Positions 9,222 through 16,904 of a stretch of DNA of 64,000 nt are shown one piece after another. How positions within the stretch are numbered: the stretch's first letter is position 1; every line of letters starts with the position of its first letter. Where the stretch lies: contig NZ_LDIG01000170.1 of NCBI RefSeq assembly GCF_015845845.1, forward strand, positions 1-64,000, given 5' to 3'. Source of the DNA: Paenibacillus dendritiformis. GTDB taxonomy: Bacteria; Bacillota; Bacilli; Paenibacillales; Paenibacillaceae. The position numbers and the translations under genes were made by a program. The notes beneath the pieces are model-generated. The model was not told the DNA's origin, did not search any database, and worked only from the letters and a program-made list of their open reading frames with translations.

Positions 9222-9641
9222 GCAAAGCCGGTTACGCGACATGCTTTTTGGTCGCTTTGTTAGGCCCAACGACATGTATGCGCCCTTTTTCGTATATGGA
9301 TAGGTTCGCTGCCGGAACACATCCCGCTATACGAAAGGGGCATTTTTCTATTTTTATGCGCAATGAGTCGAAGCACTTGACCGATGGTAAATTTATGAAT
9401 ATATTAGTAGTTGTACTTTGTTTACATTACCATCCAAATTTAACATTTGCCGAAAGTAGTCTCCCGCTTCTAAATCTTGCGAGGCTTGATGAAAGTGGGG
9501 GGGGAATTTCGGTAGGCGAAGCCGAAGAGTTTCTTTCCTCAACTCTTTGATATCATCAGTCTTAGTTAATGACATGGATTTAGAATAATAATCATTACAT
9601 ATTCTTGTCGAAACTCAGGGAATGAAGGGAGGTGAAAGGAT
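9222..9641. other. Gene-free stretch before the TnpB remnant
   Basis: Holds a hairpin terminator at about 9278-9352 and then roughly 290 bases without a convincing gene. A 60-codon minus-strand frame (9393-9575) has no ribosome site. The part next to 9642 may be the left flank of the decayed IS200/IS605-type element. Confidence 0.45.
9278..9352 (+). terminator. Terminator after the stalk-domain protein
   Basis: ATGCGCCCTTTTTCGTATA near 9278 is complementary to TATACGAAAGGGGCAT near 9331, with a large loop, followed by TTTTTCTATTTTT. Confidence 0.5.
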
Positions 9642-10203
9642 ATGGCAAACAAAGCATACAAGTTCCGTCTGTATCCAACGGAAGAACAAGAGCAGCTTCT
9701 TGCGAAAACCTTCGGGTGTGTTCGTTTCGTTTACAACCAAATGCTGGCTGAATGCAAAGAAATATATGAGGCATACAAGGGTAACAAAGATGCGCTGAAG
9801 AAACAAAAATTTCCTACTCCTGCAAAGTACAAGAATGAATTCCCTTGGCTCAAAGAAGTAGACAGCCTTGCCTTGGCCAATGCTCAGCTTATCTTGCAAA
9901 AGGCATACCAAAACTTTTTCGCCGGCCGCACTGAGTTTCCGAAGTTCAAAAGCCGTAAAGCAAGACAGTCTTATACAACAAATGCAGTGAACGGAAACAT
10001 CAAGCTCTTGAATGGCTATATCCAATTACCCAAACTCAAGCTCGTGAAAATAAAGCAACATGCTGGGGCATGTTCACGACATTTCTCCGGTACAAGCTGG
10101 ATGAACAAGGGAAGAGGCTGATGCAAATCGATCGGTGGTTTCCATCCTCCAAGACTTGTTCCTGTTGCGGTCAAATGAAGGAATCGCTCTCCCTTTCTGA
10201 ACG
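9642..10203 (+). pseudogene. tnpB: tnpB remnant (IS200/IS605 family), internally deleted and truncated
   Basis: Residues from 9642 (KAYKFRLYPTEEQEQLLAKT) to about 10045 (KLVKIKQH) are the N-terminal wedge region of TnpB. A deletion then removes most of the RuvC nuclease domain. Coding resemblance resumes in another frame at about 10064 (FLRYKLDEQGKRLMQIDRWF) and reaches the first CxxC of the C-terminal zinc finger (PSSKTCSCCGQMKESLSLS). It breaks off at about 10203, before the second CxxC. The catalytic Asp/Glu residues are absent, so the product cannot be an RNA-guided nuclease. No TnpA gene or right-end guide RNA region is visible. Confidence 0.8.
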
Positions 10204-10582
10204 TACGATTATGGAATCGGCCAACCTTCATCATTGGAATGTAGATGACATCTTGAAGACATTTACGAAGCAAATTGACGAATTTAATGAATATGAGGAT
10301 CATATAAATAGAACATATAACTTTACTTTCATGTACCAGCTTGCCCTATATTACGTGAAGAAAGCGGATTATCAAAAAGCTCTGGATAATGCGCTCCAAA
10401 CGTTGGAGCTGTCCCATGTCTTGAACAATGATAGGGATTTTAAAATGTGCACGGCATTGTTTGAAACATTTAGGGATTTTGCAACCCGCGAACAGCAAGA
10501 AGAGTATAGAAAAATTATTATTGGGGTGATGAAAGATGAAAAAAGCCTTAATCTCGTTGACCTTAGCGTTAGGACTGCTTAG
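10204..10582 (+). pseudogene. C-terminal fragment of an RRNPP-type (Rap/NprR-like) TPR peptide receptor
   Basis: In frame with the end of the TnpB remnant are about 126 residues of helical TPR-like sequence: FMYQLALYYVKKADYQKALD (a classic TPR pair), LQTLELSHVLNNDRDFKMC and FATREQQEEYRKIIIG. The spacing and the tail resemble the C-terminal repeats of Rap/NprR/AimR-class quorum-sensing receptors. The N-terminal effector or HTH domain and the earlier repeats are gone, apparently replaced by the TnpB fragment. The fragment overlaps the start of a signal-peptide-like small gene, the standard layout of receptor/pro-peptide pairs. The family call rests on TPR character plus this arrangement. Confidence 0.6.
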
Positions 10583-10643
10583 CGTAAGTGTGGTGTCACC
10601 GCCGGCGGTCTCTTTTAATCATGGTTGGGGAGTAAGGAACTGA
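10536..10643 (+). CDS. Phr-like pro-peptide gene (candidate quorum-sensing signal)
   Basis: 35 codons, ATG at 10536 preceded by TTGGGGTGATG. It overlaps the receptor fragment by 47 bases in a different frame. The product has a short basic start (MKK), a hydrophobic core (ALISLTLALGLLSVSVV) and a C-terminal tail PPAVSFNHGWGVRN, the layout of exported Phr/NprX-type precursors whose last 5-10 residues become the signal. One frame over, sequence stays open to 10706 and reads SKELTKNVAPSIKTKAVA, so a one-base change could give a longer tail. No such precursor is known to me with this C-terminus. Confidence 0.5.
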   Translation: MKKALISLTLALGLLSVSVVSPPAVSFNHGWGVRN

Positions 10644-10707
10644 CGAAAAACGTTGCCCCGTCCATTAAAACGAAAGCTGTAGCCTCCAAAACAAAGGTTG
10701 AACGGTG

Positions 10708-10752
10708 ACCCGAGAGACGGACAGTGTGAACAAGCGTCCTCTCGGGTTCTTT
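10708..10752 (+). terminator. Hairpin after the peptide gene
   Basis: ACCCGAGAG and CTCTCGGGT form a 9-bp stem with a 22-base loop, followed by TCTTTGCATTT. It probably ends the receptor/peptide transcript. Confidence 0.5.
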
Positions 10753-10938
10753 GCATTTAGCGCTGAATTTCAAGGGAAACTGTTTCTCACAGAATGGAAA
10801 ATACGAATTTTGCTTCTGATGATGATAGGCGGGAGTTCATAACCGGCCTTTTTTTTGGATCATCATACTACAATATGTAGTGTGATTGGGGAGGACTTGA
10901 GGACTGGATTTTCATTTGATGCTTGGGAGGGGGTTCAT

Positions 10939-11727
10939 GTGAGAGAGATTTTGTTCACCATCGGAGATTTCCAGGTTCGTTCTTATGGGCTTGTCGTTGC
11001 TTTAGCCGTATTGCTCGCCCTAGGCATGGCACATTTTTTAGCAAAGGGAACCCCGTATCAGAAACATATTCCGAACTTGGTGCCCTATGCGGCGATAGGG
11101 GCTCTTCTCTGTTCAAGGCTGTGGCATGTTTTCTTTTTTCAATGGGACTACTACGCTGCGCATCTTGCTGAAATTCCGCGTATTTGGCAGGGCGGGATCG
11201 CTATACAAGGGGCTCTGATAGGCGGGCTTGGGGCTGTTGCAATCTATGCGAGAAAATATCGCATTTCATTCTGGGAGCTTGCCGATATTATGGCCCCGGC
11301 TATCGTTTTAGGCCAAGCCATCGGACGATTCGCCTGTTTTCTTAACGGGTGCGCATTCGGCTCGCCCACCGGTTCAAGCTTTGGGCTCATCTATCCAGAA
11401 GGAACCATTGCCTTTGAAGTATACGGATCGCAGCCGCTTTGGCCGGCCGAAGTGTGGGAAGGACAATGGGATCTCATTGTATTTGTAGTCCTGATTCTGT
11501 TGAAATACAGAAAATGGCCAGCGGGTTTCTTCTTCCTGACCTATAACATCCTGTATTCACTTGGCCGTTTTATGCTGGAATTTTTACGCGGAGATTCGCC
11601 GCGATATCTGTTCAACTGGACAGCCGGGCAATGGACTGGCATGGGGGTAATTGCCGTCTGTCTGTCCGTGCTCATTATGTTCGCGATAAGCGGCAGGCAG
11701 AAAAAAGAGATCTCTATGAACATGTAA
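10939..11727 (+). CDS. lgt: Prolipoprotein diacylglyceryl transferase
   Basis: Membrane enzyme that transfers diacylglycerol from phosphatidylglycerol to the lipobox Cys of prolipoproteins. The GRFACFLNGCAFG segment is the family signature. GGIAIQGALIGG and SLGRFMLEFLRGD are the other conserved Lgt blocks, and about seven hydrophobic segments are visible. The GTG at 10939 is chosen because GGGAGGGGG lies six bases upstream and the protein then begins IREILF-like as in relatives (262 residues). A TTG-started extension to 10855 is less likely. It lies upstream of two lipoprotein genes at 13.6-14.8 kb. A second housekeeping lgt may exist elsewhere. Confidence 0.9.
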   Translation: MREILFTIGDFQVRSYGLVVALAVLLALGMAHFLAKGTPYQKHIPNLVPYAAIGALLCSRLWHVFFFQWDYYAAHLAEIPRIWQGGIAIQGALIGGLGAVAIYARKYRISFWELADIMAPAIVLGQAIGRFACFLNGCAFGSPTGSSFGLIYPEGTIAFEVYGSQPLWPAEVWEGQWDLIVFVVLILLKYRKWPAGFFFLTYNILYSLGRFMLEFLRGDSPRYLFNWTAGQWTGMGVIAVCLSVLIMFAISGRQKKEISMNM

Positions 11728-11738
11728 GGAGAGAGAGT

Positions 11739-11846
11739 ATGTCGGTTTCTATGATCGCGGAAGAGCAGTACCGGGTATGGGTCAAAGAACAAGCGGTGTC
11801 GTTATCGATGTATATGTTAGCGGTGGAGGGAGTGAGACTTCGATGA
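11739..11846 (+). CDS. Possible 35-residue protein coupled to lgt
   Basis: ATG at 11739 with AAGGAGAGAGAG six bases upstream, 11 bases after the lgt stop. The peptide is mixed-charge and helical (EEQYRVWVKEQAVSLSMYML), with no recognisable family. It ends three bases before the convergent sigma-factor gene. Confidence 0.4.
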   Translation: MSVSMIAEEQYRVWVKEQAVSLSMYMLAVEGVRLR

Positions 11847-11849
11847 TGT

Positions 11850-12416
11850 TCACTCATCGGGAGGAGCCCATTTTTGCAAAAAGTGGCGGAGCAATTTTTT
11901 GCGGGCTCTCGCCAAACGTTGGGTGAGAACGGGTTCGGTTAATTGCAGCTCATGGCAAATTTGCCGGTACGATTTATTTTCGATATAGAACAGCACTAGT
12001 ATGGTTCGGTAATCCTCTTTGAGCTCGGCAAGCGCTTGATGAAGCAGCTCGTCTCTTACTTTGGCTTCTACGGCGCTTGCCACGCTTACCTCATTTATTG
12101 CCTTTGCATCCATATACGCATGGGCCCAATTTGCGATTTGACGGTTTTTGTTTCTTTTTCGCAGCCAATCCAATGCGGTATTCCGTGCGACTTGCTTCAC
12201 CCACCCGGGAATATTGATATCTGACTGCAGGTGCGGGCCTTGCATCGATGCCTTTAGAAAAGCCTCTTGAATAATATCCTCGGTCAGGGAACGATCATGC
12301 GTCTTGAAATATACGTCCTTGTACACGAATTGATAGAAGGAACGATATACCCATTGTTGCGCGGCAGGATCCAGGCTGGCAAACGGACTTCGCAACAGAT
12401 AATACCACTGTTCCAT
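11850..12416 (-). CDS. ECF-type RNA polymerase sigma factor
   Basis: 188 residues. Region 2 is seen in TEDIIQEAFLKASM and VKQVARNTALDWLRKRNKN. Region 4 is LKEDYRTILVLFYIENKSYR followed by the HTH QICHELQLTEPVLTQRLARA. The ATG at 12416 is preferred over 12437 because AAGGGGG precedes it. No anti-sigma gene is adjacent on the same strand, which is unusual. Its targets may include the envelope genes across the divergent region. Confidence 0.88.
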   Translation of the reverse strand: MEQWYYLLRSPFASLDPAAQQWVYRSFYQFVYKDVYFKTHDRSLTEDIIQEAFLKASMQGPHLQSDINIPGWVKQVARNTALDWLRKRNKNRQIANWAHAYMDAKAINEVSVASAVEAKVRDELLHQALAELKEDYRTILVLFYIENKSYRQICHELQLTEPVLTQRLARARKKLLRHFLQKWAPPDE

Positions 12417-12782
12417 GAAAATCCCCCTTATTGCCATTTTTCCTTATTTTTCGATTTTCGACTGCGAAGAGATCAAGACTATCTATTCGAAGTATACAAT
12501 AAAAAACGGAAAAGATCATAATATTTACATAGTTTCTTTATTGTGGTTGATACTTCTTTTGATAAAAATAGTAGAAAATTTTGGGGATTTAGCGTTAGTT
12601 TTTGCGGAATTCCAACGTTATATAAGTAAGTTGTTGAACAATGGCTCATTCAGACCAGGATAGAGGATTGCGGCGATTTCGGCCATTGGTCACAATATGC
12701 TGATGCTCGCCATGAAAGGGGGGAAGAACTCGATCCAAGCAGATTGACTGAATCAAAATAGGAAAAAAAGGAGGAATTTGTA
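12417..12782. other. Divergent intergenic region between sigma factor and metzincin
   Basis: Mostly AT-rich. A GC-richer patch at about 12655-12750 has a short open frame (HNMLMLAMKGGKNS) that could be a leftover gene end, but nothing more supports it. A GGAGG site precedes the plus-strand gene. No clear sigma-A promoter is seen, so an ECF-type promoter is possible. Confidence 0.4.
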
Positions 12783-13523
12783 ATGAAAAAGAAGGTTGCT
12801 ATTCTATTTGCGTCGATCTTGCTCCTTGTGTCAGCCAGTCCCATGTATGCCGCCGGACATAGCGGACATGATTACGTGAGCAACGCGGCAGTCAACGATA
12901 GCTTGGAGGTAAAGCTGAAGATACCTGGACAGGCTGCGCCTTATGTCGGGGAGTCCATTGTTGAATATGATAGACCGTCTTTCAGAATGGCGGAAATTAC
13001 CGTCAATGTCACCTCTCCTGTCGATCAGAAATGGCGCTCTACGTACCAAAACTATGCGTATGAAGCAAGTAGAATTGTTGCGCGCGCCGGGACTAGCTTG
13101 AAGGAACAATTCGGCATTAATTTTTTGTCTGTGGCTCAACCGCAATGGCAATCTTCCGCAACGACCAGTTCCGGATTGTTGAACGATGCGCGGAACAAAC
13201 ACGGCTTGACTTACAACGGCAATCAAAAGGCGGATATCATGATTGCGTTCTCGGGCCTCAAACCTAGCGATAATTCCAATATTGCGGGAATCGCTACGCT
13301 GGGCAATCCTTACTCTACTATCTTTGACAACGGGTATGGCACGAATGCGGAAACGACACAGCATGAAGCGGGACATATGTATGGTCTGCGCCACGATGAA
13401 GAAGAGAGAGGCTCGAATTATGACGGGAAGAATTGCGTGATGACGGCCGTTGGCTTTGGGTTTATCGATCGGTTTTGCGCCGGGCATCATGCGGATTGGT
13501 CTGCTGCGAGAAACAAATATTGA
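12783..13523 (+). CDS. Secreted metzincin-like zinc metalloprotease
   Basis: 246 residues with a signal peptide (cleavage near MYAAG, residue 24). The motif HEAGHMYGLRHD at about residues 194-205 fits the metzincin consensus HExxHxxGxxHD, with three zinc His, a catalytic Glu and the extra Asp. CVMTAV about 15 residues later is a plausible Met-turn. The catalytic domain is short, and the preceding region (about residues 60-190) has no family I recognise. It probably cleaves extracellular proteins. The start follows AAAAAAAGGAGG. Confidence 0.8.
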   Translation: MKKKVAILFASILLLVSASPMYAAGHSGHDYVSNAAVNDSLEVKLKIPGQAAPYVGESIVEYDRPSFRMAEITVNVTSPVDQKWRSTYQNYAYEASRIVARAGTSLKEQFGINFLSVAQPQWQSSATTSSGLLNDARNKHGLTYNGNQKADIMIAFSGLKPSDNSNIAGIATLGNPYSTIFDNGYGTNAETTQHEAGHMYGLRHDEEERGSNYDGKNCVMTAVGFGFIDRFCAGHHADWSAARNKY

Positions 13524-13599
13524 TAGGAGGCGGTAACGGTTTTTCCTTCTCAATTCATGGAATTGGGAAGGAAGTTCTCTATCCTGAGGGGGTGCGACG

Positions 13600-14235
13600 A
13601 TGCTCTTCAAGGGGAAAAAGATCATTTTTTATCTTTCTATTTTTCTGTTCAGCCTTGTCCTCTCCAGTTGTTCGGGCAAGCCGGACTTTTCGCTGATTCA
13701 GGTGAATGGCGAGGTCATTTCCCATAAGGAAATTCAAACTGTGCTGCAGCGCTATGAAGATAAAGGGCAATTCGTCCGTGTCTCCGAAGAAGACGTCGTG
13801 AAAAGCGCGATTGAAGAGGTTCTGGTGCTTCAGGAAGCCGGCAAGCTGGGGATTACAGTGGATGAAGCCGAATTGGATCATAAAATCGAGGCATTAAAAG
13901 AGATGAATCAAAACTTGTTCTATGATTTGGCTATCAAGCAATATGGAACGATCGACAACTATAGGGAGGCATTAAAGCTGCGAATGCTGTATCAGGGGAC
14001 GAGAGACAAAATTATGGCTGATTACGTAAAGGAAAATCCCATTGATGTTGAACTTGTGAAAGCGCAAATGGTATCCGAAGGGTTACTTCAGGAACAAAGC
14101 AAGTATGATAAAGAGGAAAACCGCGCTTTAGTCAGTCAATTTACGCACAGCTATGTTCAGAAGAAAGGGAAAGAGCACTTTGATGAATGGGTTCATTCCC
14201 TGGTGGAAAAGGCGAAAATTGAATATGTCTATTGA
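13600..14235 (+). CDS. SurA-N-type lipoprotein (peptidyl-prolyl isomerase-related)
   Basis: 211 residues with a lipoprotein signal (lipobox VLSSC at about residue 24). It resembles SurA/PrsA N-terminal chaperone domains: VNGEVISHKEIQTVLQRYED, then AIEEVLVLQEAGKLGITVDEAEL, and a helical tail. It is too short to include the parvulin PPIase domain, so a chaperone or foldase-partner role is more likely than catalysis. It lies 76 bases after the secreted protease gene and may help it fold outside the membrane. The start follows GAGGGGG. Confidence 0.7.
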   Translation: MLFKGKKIIFYLSIFLFSLVLSSCSGKPDFSLIQVNGEVISHKEIQTVLQRYEDKGQFVRVSEEDVVKSAIEEVLVLQEAGKLGITVDEAELDHKIEALKEMNQNLFYDLAIKQYGTIDNYREALKLRMLYQGTRDKIMADYVKENPIDVELVKAQMVSEGLLQEQSKYDKEENRALVSQFTHSYVQKKGKEHFDEWVHSLVEKAKIEYVY

Positions 14236-14266
14236 TCATCCCCGTTCACCGCGGGGTATTTTTACG

Positions 14267-14776
14267 ATGAAAGGTTGGATGGGAATGGATAAATTATGGG
14301 GTGCTCTTATGACAGGCATCGTCATTCTCAACGGATGCTCCTATTCAGCATCGAATCCTGATCTGTCCGGTCGCACGGGAACCACTTCAAGTCATGACGC
14401 TGCCGGGGAGACAACACAGGCGTCGAGCGGATCGGAAGCTCAGGATGAGATTTTCTGGAGCCATCGGGAAATACGCAACCTGCAGCGGTTACATACGTTT
14501 ATGGAGAACGTGAAGCAAAAAGTCAAGGACGAAATCAAGGTTCTGGCGAGCACCAAAGAAGGCGAAGTCATCCACACGAAGGTCGCATTCGATGGAAATG
14601 CCATTCAAGTCACCGTGAACGGCACGCAAGAAACTTATGACCAGATATCTATGGAGGAACGGTTCAGTGCACACTATAACGGGACTTTCATGGAATACCG
14701 GGTGAGCCGAAAAGATGAAAAGAGCAAGAAAAAGCTCATTCTCCAAATTCATCCCGATCTCGAGCGCAGCCCATAA
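14267..14776 (+). CDS. Small lipoprotein of unknown function
   Basis: About 169 residues. It has a lipoprotein signal ending VILNGC, a Ser/Thr/Gly-rich linker (about residues 30-60), then a mixed helix/strand domain starting HREIRNLQRLHTFMENVKQK. No family is recognised. The start is either ATG 14267 or ATG 14285; neither has a strong ribosome site, and coupling to the gene upstream is possible. A small CCCCG/CGGGG hairpin with a T-rich tail (14240-14264) separates the two. Confidence 0.6.
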   Translation: MKGWMGMDKLWGALMTGIVILNGCSYSASNPDLSGRTGTTSSHDAAGETTQASSGSEAQDEIFWSHREIRNLQRLHTFMENVKQKVKDEIKVLASTKEGEVIHTKVAFDGNAIQVTVNGTQETYDQISMEERFSAHYNGTFMEYRVSRKDEKSKKKLILQIHPDLERSP

Positions 14777-14875
14777 CCCCCTTTACACGACCGTATTTTT
14801 CCAACATACTGAGAATAGAAGGAAGCGGGATGTGCTTGCTTCTCATCCAGACAAGCTAATTAGGGGAGTGATCCG

Positions 14876-15382
14876 ATGTTAAGCGACAAGCTGCTTGCGA
14901 AGTTGAACGATCAAATGAATTATGAATTTTATTCTTCCCAGGTGTACCTGGCGATGGCGGCTTACTGTTCGTCGGAGAGCTTTGACGGGTTCGCGAACTT
15001 TTTCATCGTGCAGTCGGAGGAAGAGAAATATCACGGGATGAAAATTTTCCACTTCATCAATGCATTGGGCAAACGGGCCATTGTCAACGGCATGGAGCAT
15101 CCGCAGAATGAGTACAGCTCCTTGCTGGACGCCTTCGAGCATGCCTATGAGCATGAACAGACGGTGACCAAGCGAATCTATGAATTGTCCGATATCGCGT
15201 GGGATGAGCGGGAGCATGCCACGATCAATTTCCTTAAGTGGTTCATTGACGAGCAGGTAGAGGAAGAAGCGACCTTCGACAGCATCATTCAGAAGCTGCG
15301 CCGCATTGACAATGACAGCAATGCCTTCTATATGCTCGATTCCGAGCTGGCCAAGCGCACCTTTACGCCTGAAGAAGCGTAA
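14876..15382 (+). CDS. ftnA: Ferritin
   Basis: 168-residue bacterial non-haem ferritin. The ferroxidase residues are visible in the first helix (NYEFYSSQVY), in FIVQSEEEKYHGMKI (Glu and ExxH) and in EQVEEEATFDSII. It oxidises and stores iron in a 24-subunit shell in the cytoplasm. The ATG follows AGGGGAGTGATCCG. It stands alone with a strong terminator. Confidence 0.92.
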   Translation: MLSDKLLAKLNDQMNYEFYSSQVYLAMAAYCSSESFDGFANFFIVQSEEEKYHGMKIFHFINALGKRAIVNGMEHPQNEYSSLLDAFEHAYEHEQTVTKRIYELSDIAWDEREHATINFLKWFIDEQVEEEATFDSIIQKLRRIDNDSNAFYMLDSELAKRTFTPEEA

Positions 15383-15404
15383 GCTTGCCGCATCCGAAAT
15401 CAAC

Positions 15405-15448
15405 AAGCTGCTTTCCCTGAGCAGGTTCATGTGGAAAGCAGCTTTTTT
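15405..15448 (+). terminator. Rho-independent terminator after ferritin
   Basis: AAGCTGCTTTCC and GGAAAGCAGCTT form a perfect 12-bp stem followed by TTTT. Confidence 0.88.
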
Positions 15449-15482
15449 GACGTGCCCGCCCCCAACAGCTTCCTGGAACTCA

Positions 15483-16904
15483 TTATCTTCTCGGCAGCAC
15501 AATTCGGAAGATCGTCCTGTTCCGGCCGATTCCGCTGCCCTGTTCGGCGTCTAGGCGAATCCGGCCCCGGTGCTTCTCGACGATATGCTTGGCAATCGTC
15601 AGGCCGAGCCCGGTCCCTCCGTCGCTTCTCCGGGACGGATCGCCGCGGACAAAGGCATCGAATATTTTGTCCCGCAGCTCCTCCGCGATGCCGATGCCGT
15701 TATCGGCGATCATAATCTCGATTTCTTCGTCTATTTCTCTCAATTCCAGGGATACACGGGTCCCCTCCGGATTGTATTTCAGCGCGTTGGCCAGCAGATT
15801 GGAGATGGCCCGGTAGAACAATTTTGCGTTGAACGGGATGTTCACTTCGTGCGCGGGAATGGCATACTCGAAGATGAACTGCTTGTCCTCGAACGGGCCA
15901 TACCATTCGGCGGCGATCTCGCGCAGACATTCCGCGATATCCGCCGCTTCGGTCGTAAGCGGATAGTCCGGGAGCTCCAGCTTGGATAGCTCGAACACGT
16001 CCTCGATCAAGGCCGCCACGAGCTGCGTTTTATCTTGAATCAGGTTCAATGTTTTTTGCTTCTTGTCTTCATCTTGGATGAGCCCTAACTGCAAAGCCTC
16101 GACATAACCCTGAATCGTAGTGATCGGCGTTTTCAGATCATGGGAAATATCGACGAGCATGCGCTGCTTGTTCGCCTCCAGCCTTTTCTTCTCCTGCTCC
16201 GCCTTCTCCAGCCGTTCAGCCATGATGTTAAAATGATCCTGAATTTGCGCGATTTCGTGGTTCGCTTTCATATTCAGTCTTTTATAATAACGGCCGTTCG
16301 CCACGTTTTTGATGGCTTCCGCGACAGCGCTTAGCGGATTCGTAATTTTGCGCGCGGTCCATCGGCTGTAGAAATAAGTGTTAAGGCTGAACAAGACGAT
16401 GAATAACGCCAATGTTTGCAGCATGATTTTGGTGAAAATCTTATTTTCCGCGTTGTTGAACTCCTTAAGCTCATAGGTTTGGGTCACATATTGCGCGGGG
16501 ATTTTGACAAGAACATAGCGGTTCTGTCCGTCATGCGCCGTAAACGGAGCGAGCGAGACCGTGTACGGCTTCTCTTTTTGATCGTATAACAGGGCGTTAA
16601 GATCTTTTTCCGTATAGGCAGTCGCCTGATCCAGCTTTTTGCCCTTGACGTGCACGATCTCCAACCGTTCATTCAGGATCTCGACCCAGCCGCCGAGCGA
16701 CTGGATCGCCTGCGATGGAATGTCCTCATATTGCCGACGGACAATCTCGCTGGCCGTCAGATCCGCGGGCCGCGGCCCGTTCAACTCGCGATCCAGCTGA
16801 TAAGCGAGCAAGCTCAGCAGCCCGAACATAATCAGCCCCAACGTAAAAGAGAAGAAAATATAATTTTTGATCAAAAGACGAAACAGCTTGTTTCGGTTAC
16901 TCAC
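15483..16904 (-). CDS. Sensor histidine kinase (OmpR-type partner)
   Basis: 473 residues. A first membrane helix (about 10-32), an extracytoplasmic sensor of about 130 residues, a second helix (TLALFIVLFSLNTYF), HAMP, then the HisKA motif VDISHDLKTPITTIQGYVEA with the phospho-His, and ATPase boxes NALKYNPEG, IADNGIGI and GGTGLGLTIAKHI. The GTG at 16904 has GAGGAAGAG upstream and overlaps the response-regulator stop (16897) by eight bases. The signal is unknown. Confidence 0.88.
   Translation of the reverse strand: MSNRNKLFRLLIKNYIFFSFTLGLIMFGLLSLLAYQLDRELNGPRPADLTASEIVRRQYEDIPSQAIQSLGGWVEILNERLEIVHVKGKKLDQATAYTEKDLNALLYDQKEKPYTVSLAPFTAHDGQNRYVLVKIPAQYVTQTYELKEFNNAENKIFTKIMLQTLALFIVLFSLNTYFYSRWTARKITNPLSAVAEAIKNVANGRYYKRLNMKANHEIAQIQDHFNIMAERLEKAEQEKKRLEANKQRMLVDISHDLKTPITTIQGYVEALQLGLIQDEDKKQKTLNLIQDKTQLVAALIEDVFELSKLELPDYPLTTEAADIAECLREIAAEWYGPFEDKQFIFEYAIPAHEVNIPFNAKLFYRAISNLLANALKYNPEGTRVSLELREIDEEIEIMIADNGIGIAEELRDKIFDAFVRGDPSRRSDGGTGLGLTIAKHIVEKHRGRIRLDAEQGSGIGRNRTIFRIVLPRR

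Noticed and set aside
9393..9575. 60-codon minus-strand frame with a faint IstB-like start (LRLPKFPPHFHQ)
   Set aside because: No ribosome site and similarity too short to support; could be a relic of an IS21 helper gene.
9583..9600. Fur-like string AATAATAATCATTACAT
   Set aside because: Only about 10 of 14 consensus positions match and no iron gene follows.
9642..10203. Active OMEGA (TnpB-guide RNA) system
   Set aside because: The RuvC catalytic region and half of the zinc finger are missing and no guide RNA end is visible.
12655..12750. Possible gene end reading HNMLMLAMKGGKNSIQAD
   Set aside because: Too short, no start or ribosome site and no family match.
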